Shown: positions 1-7,911 of the stretch, piece after piece | Position numbering within the stretch: the stretch's first letter is position 1 | Layout: each line of letters starts with the position of its first letter | DNA from: an uncultured Paracoccaceae bacterium | Lineage (GTDB): Bacteria; Pseudomonadota; Alphaproteobacteria; Rhodobacterales; Rhodobacteraceae | Assembly: GCA_947493255.1 (NCBI GenBank) | Contig: CANLQK010000004.1 | Span: 124,001 to 188,000 of the forward strand | Reading direction: 5' to 3' | Length of the DNA stretch: 64,000 bases | Position numbers and translations under genes: made by a program | Notes under the pieces: generated by a model | The model's input: the letters and a program-made list of their open reading frames with translations, nothing else | The model's database searches: none | Told to the model about the DNA's origin: nothing

Positions 1-720
1 TTGGGTCATATAGGCCAAGACCGCATAAGCCCCGCCAAAGGTGACAACGGCCAACTTGGAAAAGAATAACCCGACCGCAAGCAAGAACGCTGAGCCCGCC
101 ACCCAAACTGCCAGCAAGGGGGCAGCCCACAATGTGCCGCCCACGATCACAGGTTTAATCGCGTGGCGCCATGGAGGGCGTCGCGTTGATTTTGCCGTGT
201 CTGTGCAGGTCCATGCGCCATAGATGGCGGCGATTGTGATCACCAAAGGGAAGGGGAGATTGAACAAAAACAGCGCCAAGAATGCCAGCAGAGCGATAAC
301 CCGATGGTCTGTGCGCCCAAGTGCCTTGCCCAAAAGCCTTCGGATGGCTTGGATAACGATAATAATTACGGTTGCTTTAATCCCAACAAAAGCGGCCTGA
401 ACAAAGGAAAGTGTACCAAAAGTTGCATAGGCAGCAGCCAGAATGGCAATGATGATCGCGCCGGGAATGACGAACAGTCCACCCGCCAACAACCCACCGG
501 TAACGCCTCGCATTTTCCAACCGGCATAGGTGGCAAGCTGCATCGCCTCGGGGCCCGGAAGGACCATGCAAAATGACAGTGCCTTCAGAAAATCTGCTTG
601 CGTCAGTAGGGGCCGTTCGTCGACCAATTCTTTTTGCATCAACGCAATCTGCGCGGCTGGCCCGCCAAACGACAGGCAACCGATGCGCCCAAAGACGCGC
701 ACCATATCCGGATATGTCAT
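1..720 (-). CDS. chrA: Chromate transporter ChrA (partial, C-terminus off the left edge)
   Basis: This is an open frame with no stop inside the window; 240 codons are visible, reading from the ATG at 720 off the left edge. The protein opens MTYPDMVRVFGRIGCLSFGG and continues with a MVLPGPEAMQLATYAGW segment, the hallmark of the chromate ion transporter (CHR) family, followed by several hydrophobic helices. Family members are inner-membrane chromate efflux proteins that lower cytoplasmic chromate. Its ATG overlaps the TGA stop of the upstream rhodanese-ChrB gene (ATGA, 717-720), so the two are probably translationally coupled. Family members usually have two homologous halves near 400 residues, so much of the second half is outside the window. 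Confidence 0.93.
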   Translation of the reverse strand, partial: MTYPDMVRVFGRIGCLSFGGPAAQIALMQKELVDERPLLTQADFLKALSFCMVLPGPEAMQLATYAGWKMRGVTGGLLAGGLFVIPGAIIIAILAAAYATFGTLSFVQAAFVGIKATVIIIVIQAIRRLLGKALGRTDHRVIALLAFLALFLFNLPFPLVITIAAIYGAWTCTDTAKSTRRPPWRHAIKPVIVGGTLWAAPLLAVWVAGSAFLLAVGLFFSKLAVVTFGGAYAVLAYMTQ

Positions 721-1514
721 GATTGGCCCCCGAAACTGCTGTGGGTTTCGGATTGGCCATCGCGGGCCCAACGGTACAGCGCATCGTACAACGGCATTGC
801 TGCGTTCAATTGTGTATGGTCGTCTTTGTGCATTCGTGACAGCCCAACAGACAAAGCCAAAAGGCCAGCGGCCTGCGGGATGTTGTCAGCGCCCGTGTCG
901 GCGGCACGAACAACCTGCGACAAGGTATCTAGGGCAGGCGTGCGGAGCGCAAAGTGGTCGAGCACCGCATCAAAGGTACAGCGTTCTTCGCGGTGGCTAA
1001 ACGCAACATCGGCAATATCGAAAGGGGTTGCATCATAACGTTCGGCGACGTTCGCGACCTGATCTGGGGTTACAAAAAGAAATTCAGCATTTGGATCAAT
1101 GAAACGTTTGATCAACCAAGGTGTTGCGACCCGGTCGATTTTGGGGCGGTGGCGCGTGACCCATCGCGTTGATTTCGGAAATGCGGACACAGGAATGCGC
1201 GGAGCATCCGCCGTTTCGCGCCAACCATACATTCCACCGGCCAAGAATTCGGCATCGACGCCACGGCTTCGCAATATTGAGGCAAGCCCCATGCTAAGTT
1301 TCAATCCCTTCTGACAGACAACAACGACTGATCGGTCACCTGCGAGCGTGATGATCTCGTCAATTTGTGTGTGTGCTTGCGGGATCGACCCGGGGATTAA
1401 ATAGGGGTCTTCGGCGCGATCTTCGTCCAAGCAAATGTCAATGACCATGGGGGCATCTGGGGTGCCGATCAATCTAAGAAGCTGTTTCGGTGTGATCTCA
1501 TTTGGGGCGGCCAT
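717..1514 (-). CDS. Rhodanese / ChrB-domain chromate resistance protein
   Basis: The protein has 265 residues. An N-terminal rhodanese-like domain (about residues 10-105) keeps a cysteine loop CQKGLKLS after the VVVV strand. A ChrB-type C-terminal domain (about 115-255) contains RWVTRHRPKIDRVATPWLI and a conserved RFIDPNAEF stretch. Proteins of this fusion type sit beside chrA and are linked to chromate resistance, acting either as sensor-regulators or as accessory sulfurtransferases; which applies here is not visible. I chose the second ATG (1514) because GGAG lies 8 bases before it, whereas the first ATG (1520) is only 2 bases from that site. The gene overlaps chrA by an ATGA. Confidence 0.88.
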   Translation of the reverse strand: MAAPNEITPKQLLRLIGTPDAPMVIDICLDEDRAEDPYLIPGSIPQAHTQIDEIITLAGDRSVVVVCQKGLKLSMGLASILRSRGVDAEFLAGGMYGWRETADAPRIPVSAFPKSTRWVTRHRPKIDRVATPWLIKRFIDPNAEFLFVTPDQVANVAERYDATPFDIADVAFSHREERCTFDAVLDHFALRTPALDTLSQVVRAADTGADNIPQAAGLLALSVGLSRMHKDDHTQLNAAMPLYDALYRWARDGQSETHSSFGGQS

Positions 1515-1620
1515 GCGCATGTCTCCAGTTGGTAAGTGACATGCGAACGTTTGGCCTAAGCCTCACGGGGTGTTCGCGTTCGTCCCCATAACGCTTTTGT
1601 GCCAATACCGCGTTGGCTGG

Positions 1621-2784
1621 TCAAGTGCGCACATTTAGGGTTTCTAACCCATGGAAATGAAAGACATCCGCGTATTGAGCGGGGGCTGCCAACATAAGGT
1701 TGGGGCAACGGCTAAACAACACCTGCAAGGCAACCCGAAGCTCCAGTCTTGCCAGTGGAGCACCAACGCAGAAGTGAATGCCACCTCCAAAAGCTACGTT
1801 AATGGGGCCTTTGCGGGCCGGATCAAAGACATGCGGATCTGGGTAGGCTGCAGGGTCACGGTTGGCGGCGCCTAAAAGACAGCTGACTTTGTCCCCACGT
1901 TTGAAAGAATGCTCGAAAAGCTCGCAGTCTTCGATGGCCCAGCGTTCGAACAGGTGAAGGGGTGGATCAAACCGTAGTGCTTCCTCGACGGTGGCGCTTT
2001 CGATGGTGCGTATATCTCGTTCTAACAAGGTTTTGACAGCGTTCCCCAAAGTATGAACGGTGGCTTCGTGGCCCGCGTTTAGAAGTAAAATGCAGGTCGT
2101 TATCAGCTCGTCTGTCGAAAGTTTTTCACCATCTTCCTCGGCCGCGATTAGGTGTGAAATTAAGTCGTCTGCGGGGCTTGTGCGTTTCTCTTCAATATAG
2201 GCCCGCATGAACGCGACAAATTCGTCGGTGGCTTGAATCGCACTGTCTTCAATCGCGCGTGTGCGGTTGGACATATACATCGAAACCATCGCGTTGGACC
2301 ACGTCAAAAGGTCATCTGCGCGGTCTTCCGGGACGCCTAAAAGGCGAGCAATGATTATGACTGGCACCGTTCGGGCGTAGGCGTCCAATAGGTCGAACTC
2401 ACCGGCTGGAAAGTGGTCGACCAATTCATGGCACAAGGCGGTTACTTCGGGTTCTAGCGCAGCGATGCGACGTGAAGTGAAGGCGCGCAACACCAGCCCT
2501 CGTAGTCGCGTGTGGCGGGGTGGGTTCAGTTCCAGCATCGAATGCGCTTCAACCGCGTAGAACGGTTTTAGGTGGTCAGGAATTACGGGTGCGAACTCTT
2601 GTGGAATTTCGCGTCCGAACCGACGGTCTTTGAGGAACGTTGTCGTTGCCACATGAGAAGTGGTGCATACAGAATTGTAATCATTCCAGAAAAACAAATC
2701 TCCGGTTGCCCTTGCCTCATCGTAAAACGGGTAGGGATTTTGTACGAATAGCGGTTCGGTCGGCGATTGGGAAAGATGTTTCAT
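1621..2784 (-). CDS. Cytochrome P450
   Basis: A soluble bacterial P450 monooxygenase of about 387 residues. The heme-binding motif FGGGIHFCVGAP carries the thiolate cysteine near residue 339, the I-helix has AGHEAT, and the K-helix ExxR appears as EEALR. The substrate is not predictable, and no ferredoxin or ferredoxin reductase gene is adjacent, so electrons must come from elsewhere. The open frame runs up to 2895, overlapping dctB on the other strand. Starts at 2844 and 2784 are possible and neither has a good Shine-Dalgarno sequence. I prefer 2784 because the protein then begins just before the PYPFYDEARATG segment where P450 similarity normally starts, and room is left for promoters. Confidence 0.92.
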   Translation of the reverse strand: MKHLSQSPTEPLFVQNPYPFYDEARATGDLFFWNDYNSVCTTSHVATTTFLKDRRFGREIPQEFAPVIPDHLKPFYAVEAHSMLELNPPRHTRLRGLVLRAFTSRRIAALEPEVTALCHELVDHFPAGEFDLLDAYARTVPVIIIARLLGVPEDRADDLLTWSNAMVSMYMSNRTRAIEDSAIQATDEFVAFMRAYIEEKRTSPADDLISHLIAAEEDGEKLSTDELITTCILLLNAGHEATVHTLGNAVKTLLERDIRTIESATVEEALRFDPPLHLFERWAIEDCELFEHSFKRGDKVSCLLGAANRDPAAYPDPHVFDPARKGPINVAFGGGIHFCVGAPLARLELRVALQVLFSRCPNLMLAAPAQYADVFHFHGLETLNVRT

Positions 2785-2842
2785 AGGGGATGAATGCCCA
2801 TGCCCTCTGGCTTTTGCAAGGGCAGCTTCGTAGATTGCGCCC

Positions 2843-4633
2843 ATGTTGAACGCGCTACAAACTCGGATTATTGCAATTGTGACCTTTTTGGTCACGGTAA
2901 CAGTTTTGTCAGCGGTAGTGGGCTGGGCTGGATACCTGTCTGCCTTGGATCAGTTGGAACAACGCGGCCGTTCGGATCTGGCATTGGCGTCGGATCGATT
3001 GACCGGCGAGCTTGAAAGGTACCGCGAGTTAGCTGTTTTGATGTCAGATCACCCTGGGGTGTCCAGCGCTGTAACAGGCGAGACAAACAATGTGTCCGAC
3101 TTGTTGCGTCAGACTGCCGACAAAACGGGAAGTTTGGATATACTTGTGGTTTCGCGATTTGGTGCGGAATTGGCATCCGCATCCGGTGAAGGTGCGATCT
3201 CTCATGGCGGCGCACCCTATTTCGAACGTGCGATGGACGGGGCCATGGGGGTGTATCACCGCGTGAGTGACCGGTACGGGCAACGAACCTTTTTGTTCGC
3301 AGCACCGATCTTTTCCGAAAGTGGCCCAGTCAGTGGGGCCGTGATTGTCGTTGTAAACGTCAGCGCGGTTGAGGCTGTTTGGCGTGGCGCACGGCCAACT
3401 GTCTTTTTCACGGACGAGTTAGGTGTGACGTTTATTTCCAACCGATCAGAAATGGTTCTGATGGCACGTGGCGATGTCGGAATCGCACGTGGAACCTCTG
3501 CAGAGTACTATCCTGATACGCTGCGCCCATTTCTAACCTATCGGAATCGCGAACTGCGCGGTCGAACGCTTTGGGCTGTTGAGGGCCAACGTTACGTTCC
3601 AGAGGACGCTTTATACCTTTCCCTGCCGTTGCCCGTGATCCAGATGACAGGAGAAGCGCTATTGGATGTTTCTCCGGCATGGACCTTAGCGGCGTTGCAG
3701 GCTGGCGTTGCTGCCGCGATTTGTTTGGCATTCGGTGCAATGCTGTTTCTAGCGACCGAACGGCGGCGCACTTTGGCTTTGGCGAATGCGCAACTTGAAG
3801 GTGCTGTCCAGGCGCGCACCGTGGAATTGTCACGCATTAACGTAGAATTGCGCCGTGAGGTCAGCGAACGCATTGCGGCGGAGGCGCAGTTGACGAAAGC
3901 CCAATCGGATTTGGTGCAGGCAGGGAAGCTAAGCGCGTTGGGACAAATGTCTGCAGGCATTAGCCACGAGTTGAACCAGCCTTTGATGGCAATTCGGAGT
4001 TATGCCGAAAACGCGGAAGCATTTTTAGAGCGCGGAAAAGTCGATGTTGCAGGGCAAAACCTGTCGCGTATTGCTGATCTTGCACGGCGGATGGGCCGGA
4101 TTATTCGCAATTTGCGAGCATTTGCCAAACAAGAAAGCGAAGGTCTTACCGATGTCTTGCTAACCGATGTGATCAGCGGGGTATTGGAGATCGTTGATGC
4201 TCGAGCGAAAGGGGAAGGTGTTGAAATTGCTTGGCAACCACCGACCCAGAAGTTGGTAGTACGCGGGGGCGAGGTTCGTTTGCAGCAAGTCGTTTTGAAC
4301 CTCGTGTCGAACGCGATGGATGCGATGGCGATGCAAGAGACACCGCGCAGAATTGAGATAGATGCAGAATGTAAAGAAAATCGGGTTGATTTGTATGTAC
4401 GTGATACTGGGCCCGGATTGGACGAACCTGATCGGATTTTCGACCCATTCTATTCAACAAAGCAGGTTACGTCTGATGGAACAGGGCGGGATGGTATGGG
4501 TCTAGGTTTGTCAATTTCTTATGGTTTAGTGCAAAGTTTCGGCGGGATGATCCGCGGACGCAACCACCCGCATGGTGGGGCGGTCTTTACCGTCACGTTA
4601 GACGCGGTGCATCCGCGGGAGGATGCAGCATGA
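2843..4633 (+). CDS. dctB: C4-dicarboxylate transport sensor histidine kinase DctB
   Basis: An inner-membrane sensor kinase of 596 residues. A first membrane helix (about 9-29) is followed by a periplasmic sensor region of about 240 residues and a second helix (about 275-300, ending before ERRRT). A short coiled coil leads to the dimerisation box SAGISHELNQPL with the phosphorylated histidine near residue 374. The ATPase core shows the N box NLVSNAMDAM and the G boxes DTGPGLDEP and GMGLGLS. DctB proteins sense external C4-dicarboxylates and phosphorylate DctD. The gene overlaps dctD by four bases (ATGA, 4630-4633) and precedes the dctPQM transporter on the same strand. No clear Shine-Dalgarno precedes the ATG. 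Confidence 0.93.
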   Translation: MLNALQTRIIAIVTFLVTVTVLSAVVGWAGYLSALDQLEQRGRSDLALASDRLTGELERYRELAVLMSDHPGVSSAVTGETNNVSDLLRQTADKTGSLDILVVSRFGAELASASGEGAISHGGAPYFERAMDGAMGVYHRVSDRYGQRTFLFAAPIFSESGPVSGAVIVVVNVSAVEAVWRGARPTVFFTDELGVTFISNRSEMVLMARGDVGIARGTSAEYYPDTLRPFLTYRNRELRGRTLWAVEGQRYVPEDALYLSLPLPVIQMTGEALLDVSPAWTLAALQAGVAAAICLAFGAMLFLATERRRTLALANAQLEGAVQARTVELSRINVELRREVSERIAAEAQLTKAQSDLVQAGKLSALGQMSAGISHELNQPLMAIRSYAENAEAFLERGKVDVAGQNLSRIADLARRMGRIIRNLRAFAKQESEGLTDVLLTDVISGVLEIVDARAKGEGVEIAWQPPTQKLVVRGGEVRLQQVVLNLVSNAMDAMAMQETPRRIEIDAECKENRVDLYVRDTGPGLDEPDRIFDPFYSTKQVTSDGTGRDGMGLGLSISYGLVQSFGGMIRGRNHPHGGAVFTVTLDAVHPREDAA

Positions 4634-5868
4634 GCATCCGTGTGATGATCGTGGATGATGAACGTGATGTTCGCGAGGCCCTAGGGCAAACATTAGAACT
4701 GGCCGATCTTGTGCCGCTTAGAGCTGGGTCGTTTATCGAAGCGAAAGACCACATTGATGCAAAATTTGATGGCGTGATTGTAACCGATATCCGCATGCCA
4801 GGCCGAGATGGGTTTCACCTGTTAAATTATGTACATGAAGTTGATCCAGACCTGCCTGTGATCCTACTTACAGGCGAAGGTGACATCCCAATGGCTGTTA
4901 AGGCCATGTCCGAGGGAGCGTTTGGTTTCCTAGAAAAACCTTGCGGCGCAAAAGAGTTATTAGCGGTTATTGAGAAAGCACTCAAAGCGCGTGGCTTGGT
5001 CATGGAAAACCGGAGGCTAAAGTTGGAGCTGGACCGCGGTGACGCTGCAGCGCGAATGTTAGTTGGGGTTTCGGAGGTATCCACGGCACTACGTGCACGG
5101 GTGCGCGCAGTTGCGCGGGCCAATGCGGAGGTTTTAATCACTGGAGAACCGGGGACGGGCAGCCCGAAGATTGCGGAAGTTATCCATTTGCTATCAGGCG
5201 CGGCCAGTCGCCCGTTCGTGAAGCGGGCCGCAACACAGCTGACTGCGGACGATTTGGCCGAGGCATTGCGCGAGGCAGAGGCAGGAACGCTTTATTTGGA
5301 TGAAGTGACCGCGCTTGCCCCTGCCGTTCAGTTCGCCCTTTTGGAATTGCTGGAAGCGGGGGGAACAGTGCGTGTTCTATCAGGCACTTCGCGCGATATT
5401 GAAGCCGAAGTGGCTGAAGGAAGGTTTAGTACGGACCTGTTCTACCGGCTGGACCTGATGCGGGTGCACGTACCTGCGTTGCGGGAACGACCAGAGGATA
5501 TACCAGTGTTGTTTCGCCATTATGTTGCTCAGGCTTGCGAACAGGCGAACCTTCCGGAGCCACCGATTTCACCGGAAGTTGTGGCAGGCTTAATCGCCCA
5601 AGACTGGCCGGGAAATGCGCGCGGTTTGATGAATACAGCCATGCGGTTTGCAATGGGGATGGGGGAAGAAACGCTGACCGCTAAACCTGATGAAGGTCTG
5701 GGGCTGGCTGAGCAATTGGCACAAGTCGAACGTTCTTTGTTAATTGAAGCATTGCAGCGAGCACAAGGGCGGTCTGGGGAAGCCGCGGACGCATTAAAGC
5801 TTCCGCGGAAGACGTTCTACGATAAGCTAGCCCGCCACAGCTTAAAACCCGAAAGCTACCGTAGTTAA
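4630..5868 (+). CDS. dctD: DctD-type response regulator with degenerate AAA+ domain
   Basis: A 412-residue response regulator. The receiver domain (1-120) has the acidic pair D9/D10, the phospho-acceptor D53 and K103. The central domain resembles sigma-54 activators and keeps Walker B (GTLYLDEV, 219-226). However, the Walker A position reads GEPGTGSP (172-179) instead of GExGTGKE, and the whole loop that normally holds GAFTGA is missing: Walker A to B is about 20 residues shorter than in NtrC. The C-terminal Fis-type helix-turn-helix is intact (GEAADALKLPRKTFYDKL). It probably controls the downstream dctPQM genes, but should be unable to remodel sigma-54 polymerase. I see no sigma-54 promoter before dctP, which fits activation through another sigma factor. 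Confidence 0.9.
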   Translation: MSIRVMIVDDERDVREALGQTLELADLVPLRAGSFIEAKDHIDAKFDGVIVTDIRMPGRDGFHLLNYVHEVDPDLPVILLTGEGDIPMAVKAMSEGAFGFLEKPCGAKELLAVIEKALKARGLVMENRRLKLELDRGDAAARMLVGVSEVSTALRARVRAVARANAEVLITGEPGTGSPKIAEVIHLLSGAASRPFVKRAATQLTADDLAEALREAEAGTLYLDEVTALAPAVQFALLELLEAGGTVRVLSGTSRDIEAEVAEGRFSTDLFYRLDLMRVHVPALRERPEDIPVLFRHYVAQACEQANLPEPPISPEVVAGLIAQDWPGNARGLMNTAMRFAMGMGEETLTAKPDEGLGLAEQLAQVERSLLIEALQRAQGRSGEAADALKLPRKTFYDKLARHSLKPESYRS

Positions 5869-5878
5869 CGGAATCGAA

Positions 5879-5898
5879 CTGTGTGGGATTCCACACAG
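5879..5898. promoter_or_regulatory. Perfect dyad before dctP, candidate DctD operator
   Basis: CTGTGTGG and CCACACAG form a perfect 8-base inverted repeat around GATT, just after the dctD stop and about 195 bases before the dctP start. The TGTG-CACA ends and 18-base spacing resemble DctD binding sites as I recall them from other bacteria. No T-run follows, so a terminator is less likely. The dyad is not accompanied by a recognisable -24/-12 promoter. Confidence 0.5.
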
Positions 5899-6091
5899 CC
5901 CGATGGAGGATGCGTGCGAATTGTCGCGCTTGTCCGCGCTCCAAGTTACGTTGAATCTTCAAAAACATATAAATTTCAATCTCTTAAATTGGGTGTACGA
6001 AGACTGTTTTTCTTGAGCGAAAAATCGCTTCTGATGAACGGGTGCCGCGCCCGGGAGGGGGGTGGCGAATGAAATACTAGGGAGGAAACCG

Positions 6092-7093
6092 ATGAAGTTT
6101 CTAATGAATGCAGCCTGTGTTGCTGCGCTTACAGTGTCTGCCGGAACAGCTATGGCGGCCTGTGACGACGGTGAAATCGTTGTCAAATTCAGCCACGTTA
6201 CAAACACAGACCGTCACCCAAAAGGCATCGCAGCAACATTGCTGGCCGAGCGCGTGAACGAGGAAATGAATGGCACAATGTGCATGGAAGTTTTCCCGCA
6301 GTCTTCACTGTACAACGATGACCAAGTTCTAGAAGCAATGTTGCAAGGCGACGTTCAGCTCGCTGCGCCATCCTTGTCCAAGTTCGAAGCCTTCACACGC
6401 CAGTTCCGTATCTTTGATCTGCCGTTTATGTTCACAAACATTGAAGCTGTCGACGCGTTCCAAGCGTCCGAAACAGGCCAAGGCATGCTCGACAGCATGC
6501 AACGTCGTGGTCTGCAGGGCCTTGGTTACTGGCACAATGGCATGAAACAAATGTCTGCCAATGTACCTTTAGAAGTTCCATCCGACGCTGACGGTCTTAA
6601 ATTCCGCGTTCAGGCTTCAGACGTTTTGGTTGCACAGATGGAAGCAATGGGGGCCTCCCCACAGCCGATGGCGTTCTCTGAAGTATACGGCGCGCTGCAA
6701 ACTGGCGTTGTCGACGGTCAGGAAAACACATGGTCCAACGTTTGGGGGCAGAAGTTTTTTGAAGTTCAGGACGGCATCACAGAAACCAACCACGGCATCA
6801 TTGACTACCTTGTTGTGACGTCTGTTGATTTCCTCGACAGCCTAGACGCCGACACACGTGACCAATTCTTGACCATTCTTGGTGAAGTAACTGAAACACG
6901 TAACGCTGAAGCCTTTGCTGTTAACGAAGAGGCCAAGCAATCCATCATCGATGCTGGCGGTATCATCCGCGAGCTTACAGATGAACAGCGCGCAACTTGG
7001 GTCGAAACAATGCGTCCTGTTTGGGACCAATTTGTAGAAGACGTAGGTCAAGAAAACATCGATGCAGCGCAGGCGATCAACGCCAGCCTCTAA
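6092..7093 (+). CDS. dctP: TRAP C4-dicarboxylate periplasmic binding protein DctP
   Basis: A 333-residue solute-binding protein of the DctP TRAP family. A Sec signal peptide (MKFLMNAACVAALTVSAGTAMA, cleaved before ACDD) directs it to the periplasm. The family region GLKFRVQAS contains the arginine that pairs with the substrate carboxylate, and VYGALQTGVVDGQENTW is the classic DctP signature. It delivers C4-dicarboxylates such as malate, succinate or fumarate to DctQM. I start at 6092 because GGGAGGA lies just before it and the signal peptide begins there; the longer frame from 6062 adds ten unlikely residues. It is the first gene of dctPQM and lies directly after dctBD. Confidence 0.95.
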   Translation: MKFLMNAACVAALTVSAGTAMAACDDGEIVVKFSHVTNTDRHPKGIAATLLAERVNEEMNGTMCMEVFPQSSLYNDDQVLEAMLQGDVQLAAPSLSKFEAFTRQFRIFDLPFMFTNIEAVDAFQASETGQGMLDSMQRRGLQGLGYWHNGMKQMSANVPLEVPSDADGLKFRVQASDVLVAQMEAMGASPQPMAFSEVYGALQTGVVDGQENTWSNVWGQKFFEVQDGITETNHGIIDYLVVTSVDFLDSLDADTRDQFLTILGEVTETRNAEAFAVNEEAKQSIIDAGGIIRELTDEQRATWVETMRPVWDQFVEDVGQENIDAAQAINASL

Positions 7094-7110
7094 ACCATCC
7101 TTGGGTGGGA

Positions 7111-7143
7111 AGACCTTGTGGGGGCGGTGCCCCCGCAAGACCT
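7111..7143 (+). terminator. Intercistronic stem-loop after dctP
   Basis: A 15-base stem (7111-7125 with 7129-7143) contains a run of GGGGGC paired with GCCCCC and closes on GGT. No T-run follows. Position and shape suit an RNA element that protects the dctP message or reduces read-through into dctQM, giving more binding protein than membrane subunits. Confidence 0.7.
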
Positions 7144-7177
7144 CAGCCAAAATTGTCTAAATTGACACATAGCAATC

Positions 7178-7202
7178 GGGCCGGCTGCATAGCTGCCGGC
7201 CC
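7178..7202 (+). repeat. Second stem-loop before dctQ
   Basis: GGGCCGGC and GCCGGCCC pair around a short spacer that itself contains GC-ATA-GC. It ends 21 bases before the dctQ ATG, so it may affect dctQ translation or act together with the upstream stem-loop. Confidence 0.6.
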
Positions 7203-7223
7203 AGCTATATATGGAGAAACGAC

Positions 7224-7907
7224 ATGTCGAGCGCTTATCAGCCCAAAGGGCGATTGGGAGCAGTCGTACACAGCCTAGAAGAAACCGTTATCGCGCTGCT
7301 TATGGGCCTGATGACCTTGGTAACCTTCATTAACGTTGTGATGCGCTATGGATTTAACAGCCAGCTGATTTGGGGACTTGAGCTAACACTGGTTCTATTT
7401 GCTTGGTTGGTTTTGTTCGGAATTGCATATGGGTTTAAAGTGGTAAGCCACTTAGGGGTAGATGCGGTGATCAACCTCGTCGGCGCGGGGCCGCGCAAGT
7501 GGTTGGGCGTTTTGGCAGCGGTAGCGTGTATCATCTACGCGTGCCTTTTGTTGAAAGGCGCGTGGGATTACTGGGCGCCGTTCGCGGGCCTTGATGCCAC
7601 GACAGGCCGTTGGTTCCCGACAGGTTTTGCCGACAGTCGCGACCAAGGTTGGTACGAGACCGAACAACTTCCGATCCCGTTCGCACAGACCTGGTTGGAG
7701 AACACGTTCAACCTTGGCGAAGAATACGAAAAACTACCGCGGTTCATTCCGTATGCGATGTTGCCGTTCGCGATGGGCATGATGTTGTTCCGTTTGGTGC
7801 AACTGCTGGTGCGCATTCTGCGCGGTGAAATCGACACATTGATTGTAAGCCACGAAGCCGAAGACGCCGTGGAAGAAGCGGGTGAAACCCTCGCTCAGGA
7901 GACTTAA
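7224..7907 (+). CDS. dctQ: TRAP transporter small permease DctQ
   Basis: A 227-residue inner-membrane protein with four hydrophobic segments, the layout of the small TRAP permease. The first helices contain VTFINVVMRYGFNSQLIWGLEL, close to the DctQ family core. A long polar loop (about residues 120-165) separates helices 3 and 4, as in the long C4-dicarboxylate type DctQ proteins. It pairs with DctM to form the sodium-driven membrane unit. GGAGAA precedes the ATG. The gene follows dctP after two stem-loops and ends 4 bases before dctM. Confidence 0.92.
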   Translation: MSSAYQPKGRLGAVVHSLEETVIALLMGLMTLVTFINVVMRYGFNSQLIWGLELTLVLFAWLVLFGIAYGFKVVSHLGVDAVINLVGAGPRKWLGVLAAVACIIYACLLLKGAWDYWAPFAGLDATTGRWFPTGFADSRDQGWYETEQLPIPFAQTWLENTFNLGEEYEKLPRFIPYAMLPFAMGMMLFRLVQLLVRILRGEIDTLIVSHEAEDAVEEAGETLAQET

Positions 7908-7911
7908 GACC

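Noticed and set aside
5881-6072. A 63-codon frame between dctD and dctP
   Set aside because: It overlaps the leader and signal region of dctP, has no Shine-Dalgarno and an unlikely composition. The region reads better as a regulatory leader.
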